Shown here: piece by piece, positions 44,978-54,510 of the stretch
How the letters are laid out: each line of letters starts with the position of its first letter
Numbering within the stretch: position 1 is the first letter of the stretch
Assembly (NCBI RefSeq): GCF_037975235.1
Contig: NZ_CP150241.1
Location: 2,666,001 to 2,730,000 of the forward strand
DNA from: Paenibacillus sp. FSL R5-0341
GTDB taxonomy: Bacteria; Bacillota; Bacilli; Paenibacillales; Paenibacillaceae
Direction of reading: 5' to 3'
Length of the DNA stretch: 64,000 nt
Notes under the pieces: model-generated
What the model was told of the DNA's origin: nothing
Databases searched by the model: none
The model's input: only the letters and a program-made list of their open reading frames with translations
Program-made: the position numbers and the translations under genes

Positions 44978-46216
44978 ATGGCTGGCACACCGCAATATAT
45001 CCGCAATCTGAATGAAAATCTGATTATGGATGCTCTGATAACTCAGGGAACCATGTCGAGAGCGGATATCAGCCGTCAGACCGGACTTAGTAAACCCACA
45101 GTGTCGTCGGCGATCGAACATCTGATTGATCGTAATCTGGTGAGGGAAACCGGGAGAGCTGACAACGCCCAGGGTCGCAAAGCAACGCTCATCCGTTTCA
45201 ATGAAACGGCTTATTATGTCTGTGGCATAGATCTCGGAGCAACACGTATTCGGATCGCATTATCCGATCTGAATGGAGAGATCATCGCCTATCGAACGTA
45301 TCCCATGGTAGTTCAAGCAGCCAATGACCAAGCACAAGCGACGATACTGGAGCTTCTTCGAAGTCATATGAACGCATTGCTTGAGGAAAATCATCTGAAC
45401 TGGAATCAGATACAGTGCATCGGGTTTGGCATACCGGGTGTAGTTCTACCCGAAAAGGGGCGTATCAGTCGTATTGTGGACCCGTTAGTGGGTCTGGAAC
45501 AAGCCTTCTCGCTGGAGTCGTTGTCAGGAGCATTCCCCTGTGAAGTAATCTTGGAGAATGATGTGAATCTTGCGGCGCTGGGGGAGTACAGGAGTGGTGC
45601 AGCAGCAGGTTATCCTTTGTTTGTTTTTTTCTCCATCGGGACAGGTACGGGCGCTGGTATCATGGTGCATGGTCAACTGCTTCGAGGTCTTGGTGGGTTA
45701 ACCGGAGAGATTGCCGAGATGCTGATGGAGGATGGCCGTCGTCTGGAGGAAGTGCTATCAGCCGATGGTCTGATGCAGCTGGCGAAACGTCATCTTTATC
45801 TGCATGATGAACTATTGGTAGCTGCTGATTCGGGTGCGGATGTAGATGTAGATGTAGATGTAGATGTAGATGTAGATGCTCTTCGCAGACATTTGACTCC
45901 CGAGAAGTTATTTGAAGCTGCACGCAGTGGAGAAGTAGAGGCGTTAGAGATTCTTAAGCAGTATAGCCAGATGCTTGCTTCAGCTCTGCGTCAGATTAGC
46001 GTGGTGCTTGCTCCTGATCTGATTGTGCTTGGCGGAGGCGTAGGAGGGAACGGTGATGTGCTGTTACCGTTATTGAGACAGATCATATCTGAGCATTTCC
46101 CGGTGCAGCCACAGTTAATCTGCTCCAAGCTTGGTGAGCAGGCTGTTGTTACTGGTGCGGTGCAGGTGGCTCTACAACAAACGATGCTGAATCTTCAACA
46201 GGAAGTCATGGAATAA
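44978..46216 (+). CDS. ROK-family transcriptional repressor (NagC/XylR-like)
   Basis: A 412-residue protein with an N-terminal helix-turn-helix (about residues 10-65; MSRADISRQTGLSKPTVSSAIEHL) and a ROK sugar-kinase-like domain (about 80-405; GIDLGATRIRIALSD, GFGIPGV, ENDVNLAALGEY, GTGTGAGI). The canonical zinc-binding cluster of active ROK kinases (GxCGCxGCxE) is missing. It contains an unusual stretch of six Asp-Val pairs encoded by the hexanucleotide repeat at 45839-45874. AAAGGAGGGG precedes the ATG. It leads a run of sugar-use genes. Confidence 0.9.
   Translation: MAGTPQYIRNLNENLIMDALITQGTMSRADISRQTGLSKPTVSSAIEHLIDRNLVRETGRADNAQGRKATLIRFNETAYYVCGIDLGATRIRIALSDLNGEIIAYRTYPMVVQAANDQAQATILELLRSHMNALLEENHLNWNQIQCIGFGIPGVVLPEKGRISRIVDPLVGLEQAFSLESLSGAFPCEVILENDVNLAALGEYRSGAAAGYPLFVFFSIGTGTGAGIMVHGQLLRGLGGLTGEIAEMLMEDGRRLEEVLSADGLMQLAKRHLYLHDELLVAADSGADVDVDVDVDVDVDALRRHLTPEKLFEAARSGEVEALEILKQYSQMLASALRQISVVLAPDLIVLGGGVGGNGDVLLPLLRQIISEHFPVQPQLICSKLGEQAVVTGAVQVALQQTMLNLQQEVME
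45839..45874 (+). repeat. In-frame hexanucleotide microsatellite (GATGTA x6)
   Basis: Six perfect tandem copies of GATGTA inside the ROK repressor gene encode alternating Asp and Val. Copy-number change by slippage would lengthen or shorten this loop by two residues without shifting the frame. Confidence 0.95.
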
Positions 46217-46251
46217 GAGATTGGATTTATACATGTGAGGAGGGAAATAGG

Positions 46252-47310
46252 ATGACAGAATCCATGAAAAACGTAAGTAATGATCGCCAGTCCAATCAGA
46301 ATGGTACGGTTGGAGGGGAGCGATCCGGCTGGATTGCAGGTATTGACATTGGAGGTACCAAAACATTAATGCTCTTGTCATCACAACAGGCTGGAAGTGA
46401 AGTTCGTGAATGTCGGTTGCCTACTCTTGCCAGTGATCAGCCGGATGAGTTCTTCCGTTGGTTATTCGCTGAATTGGAAACGTTCTGCCGTGAGGTTGGA
46501 TGCAGTCTGGGTCAACTTTCGGGAGTAGGCTTGGGATTCCCTGGTGTGATTCTACAGGAGGAGGGAATACTGCGAAGTGCCCCAGCTTTTCAGTGGCCTG
46601 AGCAAGATATTCGCCCTGTTATTTCGAAGTATTACGGCGGCAATATCATGCTGGATAATGATGTGAACATGGCTGCGATGGGAGAATATGATCAAGGGGC
46701 AGCACAGGGACATCAGCATTGTGTAATGGTCACGGTTGGAACAGGCATTGGATCTGCTCTTATCCTGAATGGACAGCTGTATAGCGGTCAGAATGGAGCA
46801 GCAGGCGAGATTGGGCATTTCATTGCAGGAGACGAAGGGCTTCATACCGGTTACGTTGCGGATGCGGATTCCTTTGGCGTATTCGAGCAAGCGACTTCAG
46901 GTACGGGAATTACCGAACAGGCGAGGCGTTATTTTGCAGATGGAAAAGGAAGTGCCGGTTCCCTGATCATGAGTCTGGCAGGGGAGAAAATGGAGCAGAT
47001 CGAAGCCAGACATGTATTCAAAGCAGCCGAATCTGGTGATGTTGCTGCACTGGAGATCCTGGAACTACCCATGCGTTATATGGCGAGAGGTCTGGCGAAT
47101 ATTATAGCTTTACTCAATCCTTCCATTATTGTGATCGGTGGTGGCGTGGCAGCATCCAACCCATCCTATTATCTAAATGAAGTACGTACACGCCTTGAGC
47201 GATATACTGTACTGCCTGCGCGTCTAGCTGTTGCTGAACTGGGGAACAAAGCAGGAGCGATCGGGGCATTGGCTGCAATCAGGTCGAGTCTAACACGGAC
47301 ATATCAATAG
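46252..47310 (+). CDS. ROK-family sugar kinase-like protein
   Basis: A 352-residue ROK protein without the helix-turn-helix. The phosphate loop GIDIGGTKTLMLL, GLGFPGV, LDNDVNMAAMGEY and GTGIGSALILNG are intact. The usual CxCGxxGCxE zinc motif is replaced by a GHFIAGDEGLHTGYV segment with no cysteine, so kinase activity is not certain. It starts 35 bases after the repressor with a GAGGAGGG site and is probably in the same operon, with an MFS transporter following. Confidence 0.87.
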   Translation: MTESMKNVSNDRQSNQNGTVGGERSGWIAGIDIGGTKTLMLLSSQQAGSEVRECRLPTLASDQPDEFFRWLFAELETFCREVGCSLGQLSGVGLGFPGVILQEEGILRSAPAFQWPEQDIRPVISKYYGGNIMLDNDVNMAAMGEYDQGAAQGHQHCVMVTVGTGIGSALILNGQLYSGQNGAAGEIGHFIAGDEGLHTGYVADADSFGVFEQATSGTGITEQARRYFADGKGSAGSLIMSLAGEKMEQIEARHVFKAAESGDVAALEILELPMRYMARGLANIIALLNPSIIVIGGGVAASNPSYYLNEVRTRLERYTVLPARLAVAELGNKAGAIGALAAIRSSLTRTYQ

Positions 47311-47353
47311 AGAATAGGCGAAGCGACTACAGAATTAAAGGATGGAGATCCGG

Positions 47354-48577
47354 ATGAGAAGCAGACATATGAAGGCTTACACAGAGAAAACAAAAGCCGA
47401 TTCCAAAGATGCAAGACGTGTTTTACTCAAATTGCAGGGCCTGTACCTGTTTATGGGACTTGCGGGAGGCATGTTTAACCCGTACATTAATCCCATATTG
47501 GTTTCCCAAGGTTTTTCCAGTAAAGAAACCGGATTTATCATGGCATTTGGCACACTCGTATCTATTATTCTTCAACCTATATGGGGAATTCTGGTAGATA
47601 AGTTTAAAAAGACACGGTTCGTACTGGTCATAAGCCTGCTTATTCCTGCATCGTTAGCGTACTTCTACAATATTCAAGTGTACATTATATTAATATTGAT
47701 TTATACTTTATGCACTATATTCCAAGTGACTCAAATACCTGTGGCTGACTCCTATGCGGTTACCGCGGCGAGGGCAGCCGACACCTCATATGGCATGATC
47801 CGACTCTTCGGCAGCATAGGAACGGGAGTTGGTGGATTCGCAGCAGGGATGTATCTCTCTCAGTTTTCCATTCACATGTTATGGCTGCCATTCCTAATGT
47901 TTAACGTTCTGAGCGCCATACTGGCAAGTACACTTCCCCGGCAGACGAGCATCTCCTCGTCCTCGGTAACCTTCTCCGTAGGTTTGGCAAGATTGCTCCG
48001 AAACCGGACATTCCTTCTATTTCTAACAGGTTGTTTCCTGGTTAACCAAACGCTTACTGCATTTAACTCCTTTTTCGTTATTTCATTTCAGATGGCTGGC
48101 GGTTCTGTGACCATGACAGGTACGGCGCTGTTGCTCGCGTCGATTACCAATGTTCCATCTATGTTGGCGGCGGCATTCATCCTCCGAAAATGGGGACATG
48201 AACGGACGATGCTGCTTGCAGCCGGGGCGTATATGTTACGTTGGGGAATCCAATGGCTATGGCCGACACCTGAGGTGATGATTGGCGTTCAGGTGCTGCA
48301 TGGCTTATCCTTCGGATTCTTCTATATCGCAGCAGTGGAATATGTGGCTTCTGTTACGGGACGGGAAATGCAGGCCACAGGACAAAGTTTATTTAACATG
48401 GTATTTGCCGGCCTGGGCGGAATTGTTGGTAATATGCTTAACGGATATTTACTCGATTCCGGCGGCCCATCATTGATGTATCTGTCTTGCACGATCAGTG
48501 CGGCACTAGGATCAGTGATTCTGTATATCGTCAGCAGGCAGGCCAAAGAACAGAGAAGATCATACTCATTAGAATAG
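47354..48577 (+). CDS. MFS sugar/nucleoside transporter (MFS_1-like)
   Basis: A 407-residue protein of about 12 membrane segments resembling the LacY/nucleoside-proton symporter branch (PF12832), with GLAGGMFNPYINPILVSQGF at the first helices and LVDKFKKTRFVLV in the loop 2-3. I prefer the ATG at 47354 over that at 47342, because the GGATGGAG site overlaps the earlier codon. It follows the ROK kinase by 43 bases and probably imports the sugar handled by that operon. Confidence 0.85.
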   Translation: MRSRHMKAYTEKTKADSKDARRVLLKLQGLYLFMGLAGGMFNPYINPILVSQGFSSKETGFIMAFGTLVSIILQPIWGILVDKFKKTRFVLVISLLIPASLAYFYNIQVYIILILIYTLCTIFQVTQIPVADSYAVTAARAADTSYGMIRLFGSIGTGVGGFAAGMYLSQFSIHMLWLPFLMFNVLSAILASTLPRQTSISSSSVTFSVGLARLLRNRTFLLFLTGCFLVNQTLTAFNSFFVISFQMAGGSVTMTGTALLLASITNVPSMLAAAFILRKWGHERTMLLAAGAYMLRWGIQWLWPTPEVMIGVQVLHGLSFGFFYIAAVEYVASVTGREMQATGQSLFNMVFAGLGGIVGNMLNGYLLDSGGPSLMYLSCTISAALGSVILYIVSRQAKEQRRSYSLE

Positions 48578-48598
48578 AGAGGGAAGGAGTTGGAGCCT

Positions 48599-50842
48599 AT
48601 GAAAGTAAATCTAAAGCGGAATTGGCACACCAAGTTGATGTATTCCTATTTTCCTATTTTTCTGCTTACGATTTCCATTCTGATCTTTCTCTCCTTCCTG
48701 ATTGTCAACGAACTCTCGCGTAATGAAACGCAAAAGGCCGACATGATCTCCACCCGCTATATCGTAGACACACTTGAGCGCTCACTAGGCGACATTGAAC
48801 TTCGGTTGCTAGAAGACATTGGTGCGAACAAGACATACAGTCGTTTTCTGGAGGCTGGACAGGGACAATCATTGAGTCAGTTCATCTATGATGCGGCAAG
48901 CGGGCTGGGACGGATGCTGGATCAGCAGGATATGATTCAATCCATTTATCTCTATCGCATGTCGGATTCTCAGATCCTGACACCCAGAGGCATGATGCGC
49001 TTGGAAGATTTCCAAGATCGTGCCTATATTGAGCAAGCCTTGAAAGATCGGGAGAACCTCGGTTGGAACCTGCCGCGTCAATACAAGGAACGATCCTTCG
49101 ACGTACCTTCACAAGTAATTAGCATGAATAAATGGCTTCCGCTACCTTGGGGCGGGGAAGGTCTGCTCGTCATTACGATCCGCATGTATGCAGTAGAACG
49201 GCAGATCGATAACATGACGAATGAAAAGTTGTCTGTTCTTCAGGTTCGGGACAAGAGCGACAATCTGATCTATACCGCGCATCAAATGGACCCTTCAGCC
49301 GGCGAAATCCTTAATCGTGTGTCTGCGGACAAGCTTGGTCTGGTCTTCGAGAGTGGCATTCAATCCGGACAGCTGTATTCATGGGTGTCGCTTGTCTCCT
49401 ATGTATGGATCGGCATTGGTTTATTAACGATAGTTGGTGCAGTGGCGGGCCTGGTCTACATTACTCGCAGAAATACTCGGCCTATCCAGCTCATCATGAA
49501 TCGAATTCAGGCGCTACAGCCACGTGCCGAGGAGGATGAAGTAGCTCCGTCCGTCAAGGATGAACTGGCTCTCATCGACCGTGCGCTGGAACATCTGATT
49601 GCTCAAACGGTTGACTATGAGAAACAGCATCATGAAAACTTGCTAATTCACCGTAGACAGTTGCTTGTTGATCTGATGGAAGGAGAGCGAATGGATTCGT
49701 TCCGTCAGCGACTTCGCCATCTGCAGCCACTAGAGGAACGATTTATGGAACCAAAGAGTGTTGCTGTCCTCATTGCGGAAATGAATGGCGACGATCTCTC
49801 AACCAATCAGAATATTTTGAAGATAGCACTCATGAACGTGGTGGAAGAACTTGCGCAGAACGAGACCCAGTTTGGTGGCTGGGCTGAATGGTTTGGGAAC
49901 CGCAGGCTTATTGTGGTGATCGCATCGGATGAGAAGGAAGGACTGGATCGTGAATTGCTCATGGATCTGGCTAAACAGATGCATATGTGGATTGCGGAAC
50001 ACTTCCGACTCCGGTTTACCTTTGGCATTGGACGAACCGTATCGGGCTGGGAGGAGATCACGCGATCCTATGCGAGTGCAGATGCGGGTCTGCAGCATAG
50101 GCTTACCCTTGGTAAAGATGCGATTGTTCTCAGTGAACAGCTGCCGGATCGTATTGAGCTACAGTCGTACAAATACTTGCAGATGCTCGCTGACTTTGTC
50201 CGTGAATTCAGGCTTACGGGTGATGGCTGGCGGACACAGCTGGATCAGATGTTTGTTGCGTTCAGCGAAGATCAGATTACAGATAATGATATTCGTATGT
50301 TGCTGCAGGCATTAATTCAGATGTTGTCCCGTGAATTCGGGGAGCTGTCTGAGCGGTTGCAAAGCCAATTTGCTGAGGAAATCCTGACTCGCCTTCGCAG
50401 TGATATCCAGCAGGTGGAGACACTGGAGGGAATTCAAGAGATTTTGCAGGAATGGCTTAAAGAGGTCTATCGTAATTATGTGTCTGTGAATGAAACGAAA
50501 AGTCATCGAGCGATGATCAACGAGCTACGGATCTATATTGAAGAGCATTTTGATGATCCGGATCTGTCGCTGAAACATCTGAGTGATCGGTTCCAGATCT
50601 CGGGTAAATATGCGAGTTATTTGTTCAAGGAAGAGTTTGAGATGAAGTTTGTTGATTTTCTGGTGAAACTGAGGGTCGAGAAAGCCTGCCGTCTGTTGTC
50701 TGCATCCGAAATGGCTGTTCAGGATATTGCTCTGCAAGTGGGTTATGCCAATGCGATCTCCTTCGGTAGAGTATTTAAACGAATTATGGGCGTGACACCA
50801 GGGGACTACCGCAAGCAGAGTGGAAAACAAGGGGAACAATAA
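48599..50842 (+). CDS. YesN/AraC-type regulator with membrane sensor
   Basis: A 747-residue membrane-anchored AraC-family regulator. First membrane helix about residues 12-35, an extracytoplasmic sensor region (about 40-255), second helix (about 258-282), a cytoplasmic linker with coiled coil and a GGDEF-like fold without active residues (about 365-530), and a C-terminal AraC domain with two helix-turn-helix motifs (DPDLSLKHLSDRF and MAVQDIALQVGYANAISF, then GVTPGDYRK). Such proteins usually control the adjacent Lpl-type ABC transporter, which begins 1 kb downstream. AAGGAG precedes the ATG at 48599, 21 bases after the MFS gene. Confidence 0.9.
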   Translation: MKVNLKRNWHTKLMYSYFPIFLLTISILIFLSFLIVNELSRNETQKADMISTRYIVDTLERSLGDIELRLLEDIGANKTYSRFLEAGQGQSLSQFIYDAASGLGRMLDQQDMIQSIYLYRMSDSQILTPRGMMRLEDFQDRAYIEQALKDRENLGWNLPRQYKERSFDVPSQVISMNKWLPLPWGGEGLLVITIRMYAVERQIDNMTNEKLSVLQVRDKSDNLIYTAHQMDPSAGEILNRVSADKLGLVFESGIQSGQLYSWVSLVSYVWIGIGLLTIVGAVAGLVYITRRNTRPIQLIMNRIQALQPRAEEDEVAPSVKDELALIDRALEHLIAQTVDYEKQHHENLLIHRRQLLVDLMEGERMDSFRQRLRHLQPLEERFMEPKSVAVLIAEMNGDDLSTNQNILKIALMNVVEELAQNETQFGGWAEWFGNRRLIVVIASDEKEGLDRELLMDLAKQMHMWIAEHFRLRFTFGIGRTVSGWEEITRSYASADAGLQHRLTLGKDAIVLSEQLPDRIELQSYKYLQMLADFVREFRLTGDGWRTQLDQMFVAFSEDQITDNDIRMLLQALIQMLSREFGELSERLQSQFAEEILTRLRSDIQQVETLEGIQEILQEWLKEVYRNYVSVNETKSHRAMINELRIYIEEHFDDPDLSLKHLSDRFQISGKYASYLFKEEFEMKFVDFLVKLRVEKACRLLSASEMAVQDIALQVGYANAISFGRVFKRIMGVTPGDYRKQSGKQGEQ

Positions 50843-50930
50843 CGATCGATATTGGACGTGTCAGAACATCCAAGCATCGTATGAAAAGCAATATCCATAG
50901 AGATATTTCATGAAATCTCTTGTATGAGGG

Positions 50931-50957
50931 GATAAGGTTCGTGCCTTATCGTCCTTT
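50931..50957 (+). terminator. Weak stem-loop after the YesN-type gene
   Basis: GATAAGG and CCTTATC form a 7-bp stem followed by GTCCTTTT. A near-palindrome, AGAGATATTTCATGAAATCTC, lies just before it; together they could end the regulator transcript. Confidence 0.4.
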
Positions 50958-51082
50958 TACAGGAGATTTTTTCATGTTTAATACAACATCTTAGGCCCAT
51001 TAAGCTGGTGCGTTAAGGAATTTTACGAATGACCTATACTAGCATTATGACAATCCATTAATTCATAGGGAAGGAGTTGAAG

Positions 51083-51457
51083 ATGATGTATACATACGGA
51101 CAGCAAGTGTGGGGATCGGTAGATATCAATAGGCGGGTTACCATCACAGCAAGCAACAACACATTCACATTTAATGTAGATGACCCGTCATATACGATAA
51201 CGATACCTGATGGTACCTACATGACCACTCGCCAAAGGCATGAATCGGAACTTGTGCAGGCCATTTCGAAAGCGGGGTCAGCTCAGAACATTCCAGTACG
51301 ATTTATTTTGGGCGGAATGCATTATGATGAGAAGTATAATGTATTGATTTTGGAACATACGGATACGAACAACGAACATGTTATCGATCAATTTGCGGGA
51401 AATGCCATCGATACGTTGTTTGGTCAAGTGAAGTTTAATCTTCCACCGAGGAATTAG
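51083..51457 (+). CDS. Hypothetical protein, 124 aa
   Basis: I do not recognise this family. A strong GGAAGGAG site precedes the paired ATG codons. The protein is soluble and beta-rich, with strands such as RVTITASNNTFTFNV and YTITIPDGTY and a C-terminal LILEHTDTNNEHV. Its style recalls small phage structural or virion-associated proteins, but no phage gene is near. It stands between the YesN-type regulator and the ABC transporter it likely controls, with its own promoter region and terminator. Confidence 0.65.
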   Translation: MMYTYGQQVWGSVDINRRVTITASNNTFTFNVDDPSYTITIPDGTYMTTRQRHESELVQAISKAGSAQNIPVRFILGGMHYDEKYNVLILEHTDTNNEHVIDQFAGNAIDTLFGQVKFNLPPRN

Positions 51458-51853
51458 TGAGTTGAAACGTTCTACAAGTGTTGCTAAACAAGGAGATCAC
51501 ATAAGATGTGGTCTCTTTTTCTTTTTTTTGAAGAGAGATTCAATGGAAAAAGGATTATTGCAAGATGGGTGATGCCAGATTGGGTATGAGAAATCAACAT
51601 TAACGCAACATATTATGTTAATATAGTTAACATATAAGGCGTGAAAATTGTATATTGTCAGGAAATATGTTTATATATCGCGGTATTTAACTTAAAAAGC
51701 GTGAATTTTACATTTTGAAAATAGTTTATTGTCTAAATATCAGATCCTATGTAATTATTAGTGACATTCACAGGTGCAACAAAATGGGATGAACAAAGTG
51801 GAGTGGCAATCATGTGAATCCATTCAGAGAGTGTGCGAAAGGGGAAAGGTCAA
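51458..51853. promoter_or_regulatory. Intergenic region before the Lpl-type transporter
   Basis: This 396-base gap starts with an imperfect terminator (AGGAGATCACA against TGTGGTCTCTTT, 51492-51520, then a T run) for the upstream small gene. The rest is very AT-rich, with repeats of GCGTGAA near 51640 and 51700 that could be activator sites for the YesN-type regulator. This region probably holds the transporter promoter; I cannot define it better. Confidence 0.5.
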
Positions 51854-53455
51854 ATGAGATTATTTCAAAGACGTAAGGCAGGCAAGGCAAGTTCAATCCT
51901 CGCAGTGGTAACAGCATTCACTCTATTATTATCTGCATGTTCGTCAGGAAGCGAATCTACCTCTTCATCAGGAGAGTCGGGTTCGGGGGAAAAAACGACT
52001 TTGAAAGTGGAAATCTTCGACCGGGGAAACACACCGGCGGGCTACACCATTTCGGACAGTTATCTGACTCGCTTCATTCAAGAGAAGTTTGGCGATCCAA
52101 ACAACATCGACGTTCAGTTTGTTCCGGTACCACGCTCGGAGGAAGTACAGAAGCTTAACGTTCTGATGGCGAGTGGCTCTGAAGTACCTGACATCGTCTT
52201 TACTTACGATTCGGGAACATTCAACCGTTATGCACAACAAGGTGGTTTGACGGAACTTACGGATCTGATCGATCAAACGGGTCCTAACCTGAAAAAAATG
52301 CTGGGAGATGAAACACTGGCCTACGGTCAATACGATGGACAACAGTTTGCGGTTCCGGGTAAACGTCTTGTACTTGGCAAATACGCATCCTATGTTCGTC
52401 AGGACTGGCTGGATGCACTCGGATTGCCTTCACCTGAGACAGCTGAGGAGCTGCATACAACACTGAAGGCTTTTAAGGAAAAAGATCCGGGTAAGGTCGG
52501 CACAGGACTTATCCCGATGGGGATGTCCATCGCCTCGGCTCAATATGAACCCCTGATCTGGTCATTCATTGAACCACTGACGGAAGAACAAAAATATACG
52601 TTAACACAACAACTGGGTTCCAATGACTATCCAACATTATTGCCTGGTTTCAAGGACGCTCTGAAATATATGAACACACTTTATAATGAAGGATTAATGA
52701 GCAAGGACTTTGGGCTCGACAAAGACAAGAAAAAGCTGTGGGAAGATGTATCTAACGGCAAAGTTGGATTCTACACCGAGGATGCAGGGGAGATTTACAT
52801 CTCTGGTACGTACAAAAACCTGCAAACCAATCAACCTGGTGCAGTGATGACTCCGATTGATGCATTCAAAAACTCCGAAGGAAAATTCGCCAAACCGGCA
52901 TATGCACCTAATGCGATGTATGTCATGATTCCGAAATCGAGTAAAAATGCGGAAGCAGCGATGAAGTATCTGGATTGGATGGCTTCGGGCAACAACCTGT
53001 TCGACCTGCAATTCGGTGTTGAAAATGAGAACTATGAGCTTGTGGATGGAGTTCCACTAATCAAAGATGATGCTTCTCCTGAAATCGCAGGTCGTATCTA
53101 TAATTCCGGTGACATTGCCATTATCGTCAATGGTAAATACGTTGGGGATGACAAGAAAAATGAAGAAGCTTATGTCGTACAGGTAGAGTCGAAGTATCGG
53201 GATGATATGCGTAAATCGGTAGCGATCTCTAACACGGACACGATTCAACCGGTGCGCTTCTCCAAACCGATTGAGGCGGAAGCACGCTACGGTAACGGCT
53301 TGAAAGACAAATTTATGGAGTTCTTCGTGAAAACAACCATTTCCAAACCTGCTGATTTTGAAGCCACGTATGACAGCATGATGAAAGATTACATGGCGAG
53401 CGGTGGTCAAGCGATCCTGGATGAACGTACAGAAGCTTACAATGCGATGAAATAA
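51854..53455 (+). CDS. ABC transporter sugar-binding lipoprotein, LplA-like
   Basis: A 533-residue extracellular solute-binding lipoprotein of family 1. Signal peptide with lipobox LSAC (Cys29), a Ser/Gly linker, then the bilobed binding fold; VLMASGSEVPDIVFTYDSG and MKYLDWMASGNNLFDLQFG are typical of the LplA/YtcQ group that binds oligosaccharides such as plant-polymer fragments. AAAGGGGAAAGG is upstream of the ATG at 51854. The two permease genes follow; no ATPase is encoded, which is normal for systems sharing MsmX. Confidence 0.92.
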   Translation: MRLFQRRKAGKASSILAVVTAFTLLLSACSSGSESTSSSGESGSGEKTTLKVEIFDRGNTPAGYTISDSYLTRFIQEKFGDPNNIDVQFVPVPRSEEVQKLNVLMASGSEVPDIVFTYDSGTFNRYAQQGGLTELTDLIDQTGPNLKKMLGDETLAYGQYDGQQFAVPGKRLVLGKYASYVRQDWLDALGLPSPETAEELHTTLKAFKEKDPGKVGTGLIPMGMSIASAQYEPLIWSFIEPLTEEQKYTLTQQLGSNDYPTLLPGFKDALKYMNTLYNEGLMSKDFGLDKDKKKLWEDVSNGKVGFYTEDAGEIYISGTYKNLQTNQPGAVMTPIDAFKNSEGKFAKPAYAPNAMYVMIPKSSKNAEAAMKYLDWMASGNNLFDLQFGVENENYELVDGVPLIKDDASPEIAGRIYNSGDIAIIVNGKYVGDDKKNEEAYVVQVESKYRDDMRKSVAISNTDTIQPVRFSKPIEAEARYGNGLKDKFMEFFVKTTISKPADFEATYDSMMKDYMASGGQAILDERTEAYNAMK

Positions 53456-53569
53456 GTAGAGTAGAGATCACATCTAATGCGTATGGCAACAAAGAACAGG
53501 GATTTCATCAAGGCGATGACACAATATCGTCTTGATGAACAAATCCTGAATGACATGGGGGGAAGGTTT

Positions 53570-54472
53570 ATGAAAACAAGCATCTATTTCCGCAGAAACT
53601 GGCAACTATATGCGTTGCTCCTACTGCCCATGATCTACTTCATTATTTTCAAGTATGGGCCAATGTATGGTGTGCAGATTGCGTTCAAGGACTTTAACTT
53701 CTTTCAAGGTATCGCTGGTAGTGAGTGGATTGGCTTGGATGCGTTCAGAGAAGTCTTTCAAAATCAAGGATTCTACACGGCATTACGCAATACGTTAGTG
53801 CTTAACATGCTGGACTTACTGGTATCCTTCCCAGCGCCACTGATATTGGCTATTTTATTGTTCGAGCTGAAGAAGGCCTGGTTCAAAAAGTTGGCACAGA
53901 CCTTACTGTACATTCCTCACTTTATTTCGTGGGTTATTATTGGAGGGATCGTACTTCAGGTATTCGGTACACAATCCGGTTTCATTAACAATATCTTAAT
54001 GAGTATGGGATTCGATCCGTTACCATTCCTTTCAGACAAAAACTATTGGCTCTTCACGTATCTTGCAGTAGGCGTGTGGCAGAGTGCAGGCTGGGGTACG
54101 ATACTGTATCTGGCATCCCTGACAGGGATTAACCGGGAACTGTACGAAGCGGCAGAAGTGGATGGAGCAAGTCGGCTACGCAGAATCTGGCACATCTCCT
54201 TACCAGGCATCAAAACGACGATTGTTACCTTATTGATCATCAATGTCGGCAACATGATCTCTATCGGCTTCGACCGACCATTTATTATCGGTAACGTGGC
54301 TGTACGTGAATACTCGGATGTGCTCAGCACATTTGTCTATCGTGTCGGTTTACAGTCTGGTCAGGTTACGCTCGCAACAGCTGTAGGTTTGTTCCAGGCT
54401 TTGGTTGGACTTGTCTTCATACTCGGAGCGAACTATACGTCCAAGAAATTAACCGATGAGAGCATTATGTAG
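53570..54472 (+). CDS. ABC transporter permease, LplB-like
   Basis: A 300-residue permease with six membrane segments. The EAA loop that docks to the ATPase is EAAEVDGASRLRRIWHISLP. The N-terminal MYGVQIAFKDFNFFQGI stretch is typical of LplB. GGGGGGAAGG precedes the ATG at 53570; the frame is open to 53477 and a longer form (331 residues) is possible. It is the second gene of the transporter operon. Confidence 0.93.
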   Translation: MKTSIYFRRNWQLYALLLLPMIYFIIFKYGPMYGVQIAFKDFNFFQGIAGSEWIGLDAFREVFQNQGFYTALRNTLVLNMLDLLVSFPAPLILAILLFELKKAWFKKLAQTLLYIPHFISWVIIGGIVLQVFGTQSGFINNILMSMGFDPLPFLSDKNYWLFTYLAVGVWQSAGWGTILYLASLTGINRELYEAAEVDGASRLRRIWHISLPGIKTTIVTLLIINVGNMISIGFDRPFIIGNVAVREYSDVLSTFVYRVGLQSGQVTLATAVGLFQALVGLVFILGANYTSKKLTDESIM

Positions 54473-54510
54473 TGGATTGAATCACATATGATCTGTAAGG
54501 AGTGAGTGGG

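Noticed and set aside
45839..45874. CRISPR-like array
   Set aside because: The units are six bases and directly adjacent without spacers; it is a coding microsatellite.
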